Shown: piece after piece, positions 26,323-35,799 of the stretch | How the letters are laid out: each line of letters begins with the position of its first letter | Position numbering within the stretch: the first letter of the stretch is position 1 | Assembly (NCBI RefSeq): GCF_022867795.2 | Contig: NZ_CP107006.1 | Location: forward strand, 1,860,001 to 1,924,000 | Length of the DNA stretch: 64,000 bases | Source: Chitinophaga horti | GTDB taxonomy: Bacteria; Bacteroidota; Bacteroidia; Chitinophagales; Chitinophagaceae | Direction of reading: 5' to 3' | Translations under genes and position numbers: made by a program | The notes under the pieces: generated by a model | Told to the model about the DNA's origin: nothing | What the model saw: only the letters and a program-made list of their open reading frames with translations | Databases searched by the model: none

Positions 26323-26757
26323 ATGGCTGATGTGCATTCTAAGGAAACCCGGAGTTTCAACATGAGCAAGATAAAGGGTAAGGATACCAAGCCTGAAATG
26401 CTTGTCCGAAAGTACTTGTTTTCGCATGGCTTCAGATATAGAGTGCATGACAGAAGGCTTCCAGGCAACCCCGATATCGTTCTTCCAAAGTATCGGACTG
26501 CGATATTCATTCACGGCTGCTTCTGGCATGGTCATGAAGGGTGCCGGTATTTTATCATTCCTAAGACTCGCACAGAGTGGTGGGTAAGTAAGTTAAGCCG
26601 AAATACAGCGAATGATGAAAAGGCGTTGACAGCGCTACATGCCCTTGGCTGGAAGGCAATAGTGATATGGGAGTGTGACCTGAAGAAGGCTACGTTGGAT
26701 CATACTCTCAAGGCGCTCTTAGGCGACCTCAGATCAACACTGGTTAAGCAGAAATAA
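26323..26757 (+). CDS. vsr: very short patch repair endonuclease Vsr
   Basis: 144-aa DNA endonuclease that nicks 5' of T in T:G mismatches formed by 5-methylcytosine deamination. The N terminus has the family's MSKIKGKDTKPEMLVRK, then RLPGNPDIVLP with catalytic Asp51 and HGCFWHGHEGC with His69 and His71 (same numbers as in E. coli Vsr). Cys66, His71, Cys74 and the Cys of WEC form the likely zinc site. It is the first gene of the operon, 50 bp before the methyltransferase, and probably repairs sites that enzyme modifies; a nicking effector role is also possible. Confidence 0.95.
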   Translation: MADVHSKETRSFNMSKIKGKDTKPEMLVRKYLFSHGFRYRVHDRRLPGNPDIVLPKYRTAIFIHGCFWHGHEGCRYFIIPKTRTEWWVSKLSRNTANDEKALTALHALGWKAIVIWECDLKKATLDHTLKALLGDLRSTLVKQK

Positions 26758-26807
26758 AATATCTTTTGCTGCGAAAATCTTGAAAAAAAGTTTATATTTT
26801 CGCGGGC

Positions 26808-28079
26808 ATGAATTATATCGATCTTTTTGCAGGTGCGGGAGGTTTATCAGATGGCTTTATTAGAGCTGGCTATGAGCCGATCGTTCATGTAGAAATGGAT
26901 GAAGCAGCCTGCTACACTCTTAAGACCCGCGTTGCCTATCATTACCTTAAGGCTACTGAAAACATCGGTGTATATAGGGCATACCTCCGGAATGATATTA
27001 CGAGGGAGCAACTTTATGGATATATTCCCCGGGACTTACTTTCCAGTGTCATTAATCTTCCTATTGGTGGGGAAAGTAATTCAAAAATACATTCCCTCAT
27101 AGATGATCAGCTTGATCAAAAAAATATATCAAAGAAAGACGTCGATTTAATAATCGGCGGTCCTCCTTGTCAGGCATACTCAGTTGTTGGGAGAGCCAGA
27201 AGCGAAAACGGGATGAAAGGTGACCCACGAAATTATCTATATGTTCAGTACGCACGTTATCTCGAAACATATCAGCCTAAAATGTTTGTATTTGAGAATG
27301 TACTAGGATTGAAATCGGCACAGAAGGGCATTTTCCTGTCTAACATGGAAAGGCTTTTCGAAAAAAAGGGATATAAGATAGAGGTCTTCACTGTAGAAGC
27401 AAACAATTTCAACGTACTGCAGAATAGAAAGAGGATTATAATCATTGGTTGGAAGGATGATTTTGTTCCGACATTACCAGATCTTGAAGCCGTACGTTTA
27501 AACCAGGGCGATCATGTCGAATCACTTTTAAAAGATTTGCCTCCCTTAAACGCAGGAGAGGGTAAAGATAAGTACATGGATTACGCGAGGCTGCCGGATA
27601 AATATCTCAGGTCTTCCGGTATCAGGGAGCGGTTAAGGGAATTGACCCAGCATGTGGCTCGTCCTCACACGCAGCAAGATAAAGAGATTTACAAGATAGT
27701 CGTAGATAAATGGAATAATCACTCTGAACGACTGGATTATAATTCATTGCCCGAGAAATTGAAAACCCATAGTAATAGGGATGCTTTCGTCGATCGGTTC
27801 AAAGTTGTAGCCGCCAACTGCCCTTACTCCCAGACTGTAGTGGCGCATATAGCAAAGGATGGCCATTATTATATTCATCCTGACATAACGCAGAATCGCT
27901 CTCTGACGGTTCGCGAAGCAGCACGTTTGCAATCCTTTCCGGATAGTTACTATTTCGAAGGCGTGAAGGAAAAGGGAAGCAGGACTGCCGCTTTTAAGCA
28001 AATCGGGAATGCAGTGCCGCCATTAATGGCTTACGAGATTGCAAAAGTTTTGAAACCGGTGCTTGAATCGGTGACCTGA
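26808..28079 (+). CDS. dcm: DNA (cytosine-5-)-methyltransferase
   Basis: 423-aa C5 methyltransferase. Motif I is DLFAGAGGLSDGF (residues 5-17), motif IV GGPPCQAYS with catalytic Cys121, motif VI FENVLGL, motif VIII QNRKRIIIIGW, and motif X QIGNAVPPLMAYEIAK. An insert of about 60 residues separates the AdoMet and PCQ motifs. The target-recognition region lies about 240-340. It should protect host DNA in this restriction-like operon; its recognition site cannot be read from the sequence. A weak promoter may precede it, which would allow methylation before restriction. Confidence 0.95.
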   Translation: MNYIDLFAGAGGLSDGFIRAGYEPIVHVEMDEAACYTLKTRVAYHYLKATENIGVYRAYLRNDITREQLYGYIPRDLLSSVINLPIGGESNSKIHSLIDDQLDQKNISKKDVDLIIGGPPCQAYSVVGRARSENGMKGDPRNYLYVQYARYLETYQPKMFVFENVLGLKSAQKGIFLSNMERLFEKKGYKIEVFTVEANNFNVLQNRKRIIIIGWKDDFVPTLPDLEAVRLNQGDHVESLLKDLPPLNAGEGKDKYMDYARLPDKYLRSSGIRERLRELTQHVARPHTQQDKEIYKIVVDKWNNHSERLDYNSLPEKLKTHSNRDAFVDRFKVVAANCPYSQTVVAHIAKDGHYYIHPDITQNRSLTVREAARLQSFPDSYYFEGVKEKGSRTAAFKQIGNAVPPLMAYEIAKVLKPVLESVT

Positions 28080-28097
28080 GTATAATTTCTGTTGCCC

Positions 28098-29555
28098 ATG
28101 CATGAATATAAAGCAGAAACAGTAACGCCAAATCCAAAGTCCACCATAAATTCCTATCGTAGTTTTGGATATAACCTACCTACAGCGATAGCTGATATAC
28201 TTGACAATAGTATATCGGCTGAGGCAACTGAAGTTCACATCAATTTCAAGTGGGAAGGAAGCGCATCGTACATCTCTTTGCGTGATAACGGGAAGGGAAT
28301 GAATCAGAAGGAGCTGGTCGATGCAATGACGCCTGGGAGTAAAGATCCTGAAGAGGAGCGAGGTAAAAATGATCTGGGGCGCTTTGGGTTAGGACTAAAA
28401 ACAGCTTCTTTCTCACAATGCAAAAGGCTCACCTGCATCACCAAAAAGGAAGGTGAGAAGGTCTTAAAGAGATGCTGGGACATTGATTATATCAACGATA
28501 GTAATGTATGGCAGTTGCTGGACTTTGTTTCTGACAGCTCATTCCTGAATGAAGTAAATGAGCAAAAGTCAGGGACCCTGGTCTTATGGGAACACCTCGA
28601 TCGGATCGTCGGAAAGGCAGATAAAAATAACGAAAGCGTAAAAAACGCATTCTATCAGGAAATGCAGCATGTTTGTGAGCACCTGAGCTTAGTTTTTCAT
28701 AAATTTTTAGAAAACAGACGTTTGAAGATCTTTGTTCAGGACGACCTGCTGCAGCCATTCAATCCCTTTCTTTTGAATCTCACCCCAAAGCCTCAGATGG
28801 GTTTGCCGGAAATATTTGGGGGCGTAGAAATCACCTATTTTATTTTGCCTCACATGTCCGAAACGGGTAAAGAGTCGTATGAAAAGTCAGGCGGTGCATT
28901 AGGGTGGTTCCAACAGCAGGGATTTTATATCTATCGGGGGGATAGATTGCTGGTTGCGGGAGATTGGCTGGGACTGGAAAAGAAGAGAGACTATTCCAAG
29001 CTGGCACGAATTGCTGTAAATTTCTCTAACGCAGGTGATTTTGATTGGAATCTCGATATCAAGAAGTCCACAGCGAGTCCGCCTATCGAAATTAGAAGAG
29101 AACTCGCCCGAATTGCAAAAGTGGCTATTTCGAAATCAGCGAAAATTTATAACTGGCGCGGTCAGAAGCAGCTGTCTGAAGCGCCGGACATTACACATGA
29201 ACCGCTATGGAAAGACGAAGTCAATAGAGAAGGGATTAAGCGGTATAAAATAAACAGGAAACATCCTGTTATAAGATCGCTGTTATCGGAAAAAACTTTA
29301 TTTGCAGGTAAGGCACTTGCATTGCTTGAAGAAAATGTTCCCATCGAGCTTATTTTAGGCAATCAGAATGAAAACCCTTGTTACCACGAGCTTGAGAAAC
29401 ATACAGATCAGCCATCCGACGCATTGATCAGCCTTGCTGTCGAGCTCTATCAGATATATATATATCAGCAAATTCCCGAACCCCTCGCGCGACAACAAAT
29501 TATGAATTCCACTCCTTTTAATTTATTTCCACTGATAAACGAGTATCTGAAATGA
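28098..29555 (+). CDS. GHKL (MutL/MORC-like) ATPase of the defence operon
   Basis: 485 aa from ATG 28098 (a TTG six bases earlier is in frame). The N-terminal GHKL ATP-binding fold is complete: AIADILDNSISA (N box), LRDNGKGM (G1) and LGRFGLGLKTASF (lid). The remaining 350 residues form a transducer-like and unknown helical part. In MutL, Hsp90 and MORC proteins, ATP binding closes an N-terminal dimer into a DNA clamp. Related ATPases occur in restriction-type operons with Z1 helicases (comparative genomics). The stop overlaps the Z1 start by 4 bp. Confidence 0.9.
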   Translation: MHEYKAETVTPNPKSTINSYRSFGYNLPTAIADILDNSISAEATEVHINFKWEGSASYISLRDNGKGMNQKELVDAMTPGSKDPEEERGKNDLGRFGLGLKTASFSQCKRLTCITKKEGEKVLKRCWDIDYINDSNVWQLLDFVSDSSFLNEVNEQKSGTLVLWEHLDRIVGKADKNNESVKNAFYQEMQHVCEHLSLVFHKFLENRRLKIFVQDDLLQPFNPFLLNLTPKPQMGLPEIFGGVEITYFILPHMSETGKESYEKSGGALGWFQQQGFYIYRGDRLLVAGDWLGLEKKRDYSKLARIAVNFSNAGDFDWNLDIKKSTASPPIEIRRELARIAKVAISKSAKIYNWRGQKQLSEAPDITHEPLWKDEVNREGIKRYKINRKHPVIRSLLSEKTLFAGKALALLEENVPIELILGNQNENPCYHELEKHTDQPSDALISLAVELYQIYIYQQIPEPLARQQIMNSTPFNLFPLINEYLK

Positions 29556-32386
29556 GCGACCTCTTAAACACGGCGAGAGCCGTAGCCCATATGCTATTGT
29601 CTCACGGTTCGGAAAATATTACCGATGAGTCGATACAAACTGCTGTGAAGAAAGTTTCCGCAATGAACATCGTAGAAGGACTTACGTTCGACGAGCGTGA
29701 ATTGTTCGAAATATTACGCGCCGATTTCAGCGTCGGGAAAGGCGAAGTAACAATCTTATCCGAGGATGTTGAGCCATGGCTGAATGAAGAGTTGGCAAAT
29801 ATAAACTTTGAATTATGGAACAGGTATAAACTCAATATCAGAGACAATGATCCTTCATTTCCAGTAGGTGACCTGGATGACTTCACCAATAAAATACTGG
29901 ATAAGTGTGTAAACCCGAGAAAGCCCGGAGCATGGGACAGGCGTGGTATGGTGGTAGGGCATGTTCAGTCCGGTAAAACATCTAACTATGTGGGACTCAT
30001 CAATAAGGCGACCGATGCAGGTTATAAGGTAATTATCGTAATTGCCGGCACTATCAGTTCCTTGAGGAGGCAAACGCAGGAAAGAATCGATTCCGGCTAT
30101 ATAGGAAGGAGCAGTTCCGCCTTTATAAATAACCGGGGCGAAAATAGGGTGATCGGTGTAGGGAAATATAAGGTGAGTACTGATATATACTCATTGACCT
30201 CATCCTATTACAAAAGTGGGGACGAAGGCGACTTCAGCCAATCAGTCGCGAATAAATTAAATATCCCAATCGGCAGAAACCCGGTGGTTTTTGTTATCAA
30301 AAAAAATAAAAGCATTCTTGAGAATCTTATAGATTGGTTTGCCAAAAACGAAAATGTTCGGCCTGTAGAGGGAAGCCCTAGACTATTTGACGTTCCGGCA
30401 CTGATTATTGACGATGAGGCGGATGCAGCCTCCGTAAATACGTCAGGCGATATAAATGACGTGAAGGCAATCAACCGGCTGATACGGATCCTGTTAAATA
30501 TGTTCAATCAAAGCACATTTATTGGATATACCGCTACGCCATATGCGAACTTGTTCATATCACAGACCTATAATGATGCGCTTACTGAGGTGGTAAAAGG
30601 CCGGGAGTATAAGGTTGGCGAAGATTTGTTTCCGCGTGACTTCATTGTTAATATAAAGGCTCCCACGAACTACATTGGTGCTGCGAAAATGTTCGGTTAC
30701 GAAAATCCTGTTCCGGAGCTTACGAAGGAGCCATTGGAAATTTTTAGAGCGATTGATGATTACGATCCTCCCTTCTTTAAATCAATTAACAAAGAAAATA
30801 AAGCCAATTTACCCGAATATATTCCTGATACCCTTGGAACTGCGATTAAGTCTTTCATACTGACCTGTGCGATACGGAGGCTCCGTGGGCATGAAAAAAA
30901 GCACAATTCGATGCTGGTTCATGTAGCACTACTCGTGAAGTGGATTGACAAAGTCGCATATTTGGTTAATGAAAAAGTGAAGGAGTATAAAAATGCAATT
31001 CTGGCAGAAGATGAAGCTCTCCTTGATGAACTCAGGTGTCTGTATGAAACTGATTTTCTCCCGACAACGCGGAATGTTATGGAGAATCTGGATTACAAAG
31101 ATCGCCGGCTAGAGCAACATCACTGGGTTGACGTGAGGGCTGAACTTAAAAAAGCCGCTTCAAAAATCGAAGTGCGGGCTGTTCATGGAACCCGCTCTAC
31201 AACAAATCTTCAGTACCACAATATCGAAGAAATCGACTATGGGCTATATGAGAACGGCTTATCGGTCATCGCTGTCGGTGGAAGCCGGCTTTCGAGGGGA
31301 ATTACGCTGGAAGGGCTTTCTATCAGTTACTATATACGGACCACTAGGATGTACGATTCTCTGATGCAGATGGGGCGTTGGTTCGGATATCGCCCCGGCT
31401 ATGTGGATCTATGCCGGCTTTTTACTACGTCTGATATATTCTTGTGGTTTAATCACATCACTATGGCCACGGAAGAGATGAGAAACGATTTTGATGAATT
31501 GACCGCAACACATCGCCGGCCCAGAGATTTCAGGTTGAAGGTTAGAAATCATACCGGCCTGCTTACAATAACAAGCCTAGCTAAATTACATTTCTCAGAA
31601 AATATAGAAATTTCCTTTTCGGGTAGCAATCTGCAAACCTATCAGCTACTTAAGACTGAAGCTGCCATCCACAACAACTTCAAGGCCTTGAAGGATCTGA
31701 TTGCAGCTATCGGATTTCCGGAAGAACATCATCGTATAAAAGTAAAAGATAGGATAAAATATCTTCTTTATCGGGATCAGACGCCGGATTCAATATGTGA
31801 TTTTATAGATGCGTTCAAAACAGATCAGCCCAACATTAAAAACGGTGCCATCAGTGAATATATACGACTACAATCAGAAAGCGGGACAATAAACGAATGG
31901 AGTATTTGTGTCGTTGCCAATACTGAAGAGAGAGTTTTTATCGATTACGAAGGGAATACGCAACTGGATAAACGAGAGCCCAATAATGATGTAATGACTT
32001 ATAACTTGATCTTCGGAGGGGAGGTGCTGACCCTTGGATGCAATGTTCGTAATCAACCAAAACAAGAACGTGGCAGTGATTACTATCTGATCTCAAAAAA
32101 CCAAATTGATGATATTAGGGATAGGCAGGTTGATTTATTGCGAAACAATCTGAAGACAAATGAGGCTATCAAGGGAGAACGGAAAGAAGAGAAAAAAGGT
32201 CTCTTGTTGATTTATGGGTTGGATGAACGAGGTACGCCCGGTCTGAAAAACAAAATTCCGGTTGTAGGCTTCAGTCTCCATTTTCCGACGATTGACGGTG
32301 AGGTAAAAGTGTCATATACGGCAACAATTTACAATGGCTTTGATGATGAGATGATGGAGGATGACGATAACAACGATAATGGGTAA
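29552..32386 (+). CDS. Z1-domain superfamily II helicase-like ATPase
   Basis: 944-aa cytoplasmic ATPase. Walker A is GHVQSGKTSNY (about 136-146), Walker B IIDDEADAAS (286-295), motif III GYTATPYANL (325-334), then GGSRLSRGITLEGL (576-589) and the arginine-finger motif MQMGRWFGYRPG (606-617), all typical of Z1 proteins. The C terminus is strongly acidic (DDEMMEDDDNNDN). It likely moves along or remodels DNA for the nuclease. Start ATG overlaps the MORC-like stop (ATGA), and the next gene begins 4 bp after its stop, showing tight coupling. Confidence 0.93.
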   Translation: MSDLLNTARAVAHMLLSHGSENITDESIQTAVKKVSAMNIVEGLTFDERELFEILRADFSVGKGEVTILSEDVEPWLNEELANINFELWNRYKLNIRDNDPSFPVGDLDDFTNKILDKCVNPRKPGAWDRRGMVVGHVQSGKTSNYVGLINKATDAGYKVIIVIAGTISSLRRQTQERIDSGYIGRSSSAFINNRGENRVIGVGKYKVSTDIYSLTSSYYKSGDEGDFSQSVANKLNIPIGRNPVVFVIKKNKSILENLIDWFAKNENVRPVEGSPRLFDVPALIIDDEADAASVNTSGDINDVKAINRLIRILLNMFNQSTFIGYTATPYANLFISQTYNDALTEVVKGREYKVGEDLFPRDFIVNIKAPTNYIGAAKMFGYENPVPELTKEPLEIFRAIDDYDPPFFKSINKENKANLPEYIPDTLGTAIKSFILTCAIRRLRGHEKKHNSMLVHVALLVKWIDKVAYLVNEKVKEYKNAILAEDEALLDELRCLYETDFLPTTRNVMENLDYKDRRLEQHHWVDVRAELKKAASKIEVRAVHGTRSTTNLQYHNIEEIDYGLYENGLSVIAVGGSRLSRGITLEGLSISYYIRTTRMYDSLMQMGRWFGYRPGYVDLCRLFTTSDIFLWFNHITMATEEMRNDFDELTATHRRPRDFRLKVRNHTGLLTITSLAKLHFSENIEISFSGSNLQTYQLLKTEAAIHNNFKALKDLIAAIGFPEEHHRIKVKDRIKYLLYRDQTPDSICDFIDAFKTDQPNIKNGAISEYIRLQSESGTINEWSICVVANTEERVFIDYEGNTQLDKREPNNDVMTYNLIFGGEVLTLGCNVRNQPKQERGSDYYLISKNQIDDIRDRQVDLLRNNLKTNEAIKGERKEEKKGLLLIYGLDERGTPGLKNKIPVVGFSLHFPTIDGEVKVSYTATIYNGFDDEMMEDDDNNDNG

Positions 32387-32389
32387 GTT

Positions 32390-33358
32390 ATGGTGGATGT
32401 AAAATCACTTTGGTCGGATCAAAAGCCGGATGCAACAATAGTTGTCAGAACAAAAATTGACATTCCCGGCTTAAATTGCTTTGTAGCAACTAACAATGTT
32501 ACAGGTCAATGGTTGTATATCATGTCCGTTTCAAAAAGTCTGGAAATACCTGAGTTGAAAAGTTATCGCTTCAAAGGAATTGAGATTTTTGATATTGAAC
32601 TAGAAGATAGGACGGAAATAACTATTTATTTGCTGGAGGATGAGCTTAGCGACGTTTTTGCATTATTCATTCAGAACGTAGTGGACGACATTATTGACGT
32701 CGCCACAGAGAGTGATGCACTCGCAAAAACACTTAAAGTAGTTGAAAAATGGAAAAAGCTGTTTGATACCATTAATTTCAGCGGCTTAAGGGTTGAACAG
32801 CAAAAGGGACTGTGTGGAGAGCTGCTGTTCATCAACTGGTTGCTCGACAATCAGAAGAAGATAGCTCCTGTTCTCAATGGATGGACGGGAGTCGATTTTG
32901 GGGATAAGGATTTCGTTTTCGGAGCAACAGGGGTAGAGGTAAAACTGACATCTTCTAAGTATCCGAAAGTTAGTATTAGCAGTGAAAGGCAACTTGATAC
33001 GCTGAATATCGACGAGCTATATCTAGTATTATATATTGCTGAAGAGGTTAGGCAGAATGGATTTACTTTAAATTCACTCATTTCGCAGATCAGGTTAAAA
33101 ATCGCCGGGTCGCCTGGTGAGCTTAAGCTCTTTAATGAGAAGTTGCTGGTCGCCGGATATATGGACGATCATGCCAGTTATTACGGTAAGATGTACGCGC
33201 TTAAACAGATGCTGACCTTTGCGGTTACAGGCGGTTTTCCGCGGATAACCCGGGATATTCTTCCTCCGGGCGTTTATGATACAGCTTATTTCATAGAATT
33301 ATCTGCCGCAGCCCCCTTTTCAGTGCTTCCGGACGAAATCCTTAAAAAAGTCTATTGA
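32390..33358 (+). CDS. DUF4420 PD-(D/E)XK nuclease-like protein
   Basis: 322 aa, the candidate DNA-cutting component. The PD-(D/E)XK core is visible: KGLCGELLFINWLL with Glu144, then DFGDKDFVFGATGVEVKLTS with Asp174 and the ExK pair Glu183/Lys185. The first 130 residues form a beta-rich domain. DUF4420 proteins are found beside Z1 and AIPR genes in putative restriction systems. It starts 4 bp after the Z1 gene and overlaps AIPR by one base. Nuclease activity is inferred from the motif. Confidence 0.85.
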   Translation: MVDVKSLWSDQKPDATIVVRTKIDIPGLNCFVATNNVTGQWLYIMSVSKSLEIPELKSYRFKGIEIFDIELEDRTEITIYLLEDELSDVFALFIQNVVDDIIDVATESDALAKTLKVVEKWKKLFDTINFSGLRVEQQKGLCGELLFINWLLDNQKKIAPVLNGWTGVDFGDKDFVFGATGVEVKLTSSKYPKVSISSERQLDTLNIDELYLVLYIAEEVRQNGFTLNSLISQIRLKIAGSPGELKLFNEKLLVAGYMDDHASYYGKMYALKQMLTFAVTGGFPRITRDILPPGVYDTAYFIELSAAAPFSVLPDEILKKVY

Positions 33359-35730
33359 TGGAAAGAGCATTAAGAAGCTACATAGATGAGCTAAAATCTG
33401 AGGTGTCCTCTCTTGTTTATTCTGATGGTGAAGGTGTAAGTTTCGAGGATAAATTCACAGAATACTGTATCGCTGTTTTTGAACAGATCGGGAAATCTGA
33501 GGGTGCAAGAGCGCTGTCATATATTCATCCAAATAATCAGGGTGGCATAGATTGGAAGATTAATGGCTATTGCCTGAAAGATTCCTTTAAAGAGGAAAAT
33601 GGTAAAACTTACTTTGGTACGCTCGATTTATTTATTACCAGCTATCGTACCGACAACTATGAGTACAATATTACTAAGGACGAATATCTGAAGTCACTTG
33701 CGCAAGTAAAGCGTTTTATCAATGCTGCTTTGAAAAGACATATAAATTATATAGATCCGTCTAATACTGAACTGAACGAACTTGTCAAGGCGATCGGCAA
33801 GCAAGGGACTGACTTCGATAGGATCAACGTCTACTATCTGATAAACGGCTTTTCGAATCACGAGAAGGAGAGGATTGAGATCGCTGGAATCGATATCTAC
33901 GTTCATACATGGGATATTTCCCGGCTCTTTAAAATAAATGAATCCAATAGTGTGCATGAGCCGATTGAGATCGATTTTGAAGCCTTTTCTGCCGACGGGA
34001 AGGGGTTACAGTGCCTGCAGGTTCCAAACATTGATGAACTTTACGATTGTTATCTTGCAATTGTACCGGGAGTAGTATTGGCTAAGCTCTATAAAGAATA
34101 CTCCAATGAACTGTTGGAAAGTAACGTGCGTGCTTTTTTGGGACAAACTGGCGTTTACAACAAAGGTATAAAAGATACGATCCGCACCAAGCCACATATG
34201 TTTTTACCCTATAATAATGGAATAACTGCTACCGCTGAGAGTGTTGAGACGAAAATTGACGAAAATAGACTGGTGATCACCAGGCTGAACGACTTTCAGA
34301 TTGTAAATGGAGGACAGACGACGGCATCTCTCTATCACACTCAAAAAAAATTCAAGGATGCAGACCTAAGCAGGATTTTTGTTCAGATGAAACTTACAGT
34401 CATTAAGGACAGGAATCAGAAAAATCTGGAAGTGCCCAATATCTCAAGATTCGCCAACAGCCAGAATAAGGTTTCCGAACTGGATCTGTCATCCAACAAT
34501 CCATATTTTATTCAGATTGAGAATATGTCCCGCAAAAAGTATGTCATCAATCCCGAAAACAGGAATCAATCCTATCTTTGGTTCTTCGAGCGGGCTAACG
34601 GGCAGTATCGTGAGACGTTGAATAAACAATCGCCGTCCGACCAGAAAAAGTTCAAGGAGCAAAACCCTTCACAGCTGAAATTTGTGAAGTCTGACGTAGC
34701 AAAGTTTATCAACTTGTGGGAGCAGGAGCCACATTTTGTCTCACAGGGCTCTCAAAAAAATTTCAATCACTTTATCAAAAAAATCAGTGATAAGGTTGCA
34801 AAAAATAGGCTTCCCGGGGATAATTTCTACAAAAAGCTGATTGCTAATGCTATCCTTTTCAGGACGACCGATAAACTTTTTGGTAGGAAGAACGCAGATG
34901 CGATTGGCGACACAAACTTAAAATCGTTTACGGTAGCCTACACCATTTCATTTTTCTATTTTCTGACCGGAAATCGTATAGATCTCTGGAAGATATACGA
35001 GGCACAAAAGGTGGATGATGTTATATCAGATACTTTAAGGAAGCTTCTCATCTTTGTACATCGTCATCTGATTGCAGAAGCTAACAATACGCTGATATCT
35101 GAGTATGCAAAAAGGGAATCTTCATGGAAAAAATTGAAGGATGCCGTGTTTATGGAAGACCTGCTTATAACATTGGACGAACATTTGATTTCTGAAGAAG
35201 AAAAGGAGCAACGGGAAATTGAGCTGGAGGTTGATTCAAGCTCTGAGGATAATATTTTCCTTGTAAGTGAGATTCGAAAAATGGGCATTAAGTTCTGGGA
35301 TGGTTTCCTCACTTACATTGCAAAAGTTAATCCAGACGGTTTTGATTATGTAACTGCTTTTGACATATTGAAAAAATTAAAGGAGGATAAAAACCTTATG
35401 TCAAGAGAAGTGTCTTTCGGAGCGAAGGTGATATCTTATGTTCAGCAACATCCGGACCTGGTGGCCGAAATAAAAGCACTGTCCAAAATGGAGGAGCGGG
35501 AGGAGTTAGATATTAAATTTATTTATGACAGGCTTTCATTATTGTCAAAGGAAGAATGGCGAAGAATTTTTGATCTGGCCAGTCAGACGAAGATATTCAA
35601 TAGCCTGGAACTGGCTAACGTCAATTCTGTGCAGGCGGCTTTGATAAAGAAAGGTGCTGTAAAAGAACAAGCGGTAATAAAAGCGTATGAGTCTCTTCAA
35701 AAGCTTTCGAAGTACGGAATTAGCATCTAG
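33358..35730 (+). CDS. AIPR-family abortive-infection protein
   Basis: 790 aa from ATG 33358 (TTG 33355 also in frame). The AIPR core is at about 280-340: HMFLPYNNGITATAESV and FQIVNGGQTTASLY, followed by QNKVSELDLSSNNPYF. AIPR proteins are named for abortive-infection phage resistance; their biochemistry is poorly known. The N-terminal 130 residues (GALDLF-like GTLDLFITSY, GIDWKIN) could hold a further nuclease-like fold. Last gene of the island; no terminator is seen in the 69 bp before the next gene. Confidence 0.9.
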   Translation: MERALRSYIDELKSEVSSLVYSDGEGVSFEDKFTEYCIAVFEQIGKSEGARALSYIHPNNQGGIDWKINGYCLKDSFKEENGKTYFGTLDLFITSYRTDNYEYNITKDEYLKSLAQVKRFINAALKRHINYIDPSNTELNELVKAIGKQGTDFDRINVYYLINGFSNHEKERIEIAGIDIYVHTWDISRLFKINESNSVHEPIEIDFEAFSADGKGLQCLQVPNIDELYDCYLAIVPGVVLAKLYKEYSNELLESNVRAFLGQTGVYNKGIKDTIRTKPHMFLPYNNGITATAESVETKIDENRLVITRLNDFQIVNGGQTTASLYHTQKKFKDADLSRIFVQMKLTVIKDRNQKNLEVPNISRFANSQNKVSELDLSSNNPYFIQIENMSRKKYVINPENRNQSYLWFFERANGQYRETLNKQSPSDQKKFKEQNPSQLKFVKSDVAKFINLWEQEPHFVSQGSQKNFNHFIKKISDKVAKNRLPGDNFYKKLIANAILFRTTDKLFGRKNADAIGDTNLKSFTVAYTISFFYFLTGNRIDLWKIYEAQKVDDVISDTLRKLLIFVHRHLIAEANNTLISEYAKRESSWKKLKDAVFMEDLLITLDEHLISEEEKEQREIELEVDSSSEDNIFLVSEIRKMGIKFWDGFLTYIAKVNPDGFDYVTAFDILKKLKEDKNLMSREVSFGAKVISYVQQHPDLVAEIKALSKMEEREELDIKFIYDRLSLLSKEEWRRIFDLASQTKIFNSLELANVNSVQAALIKKGAVKEQAVIKAYESLQKLSKYGISI

Positions 35731-35799
35731 CAGGCTGATAAACCTCTTCAATCTCCGCACGATAATTGCCGCGTACATACCCATAAACGCAAGCCCGAT

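Noticed and set aside
26127..35799. Mobile-element ends or attachment repeats around the defence island
   Set aside because: I compared both flanks and found no direct repeat, integrase, transposase or tRNA; gain by transfer is supported only by composition and gene content.
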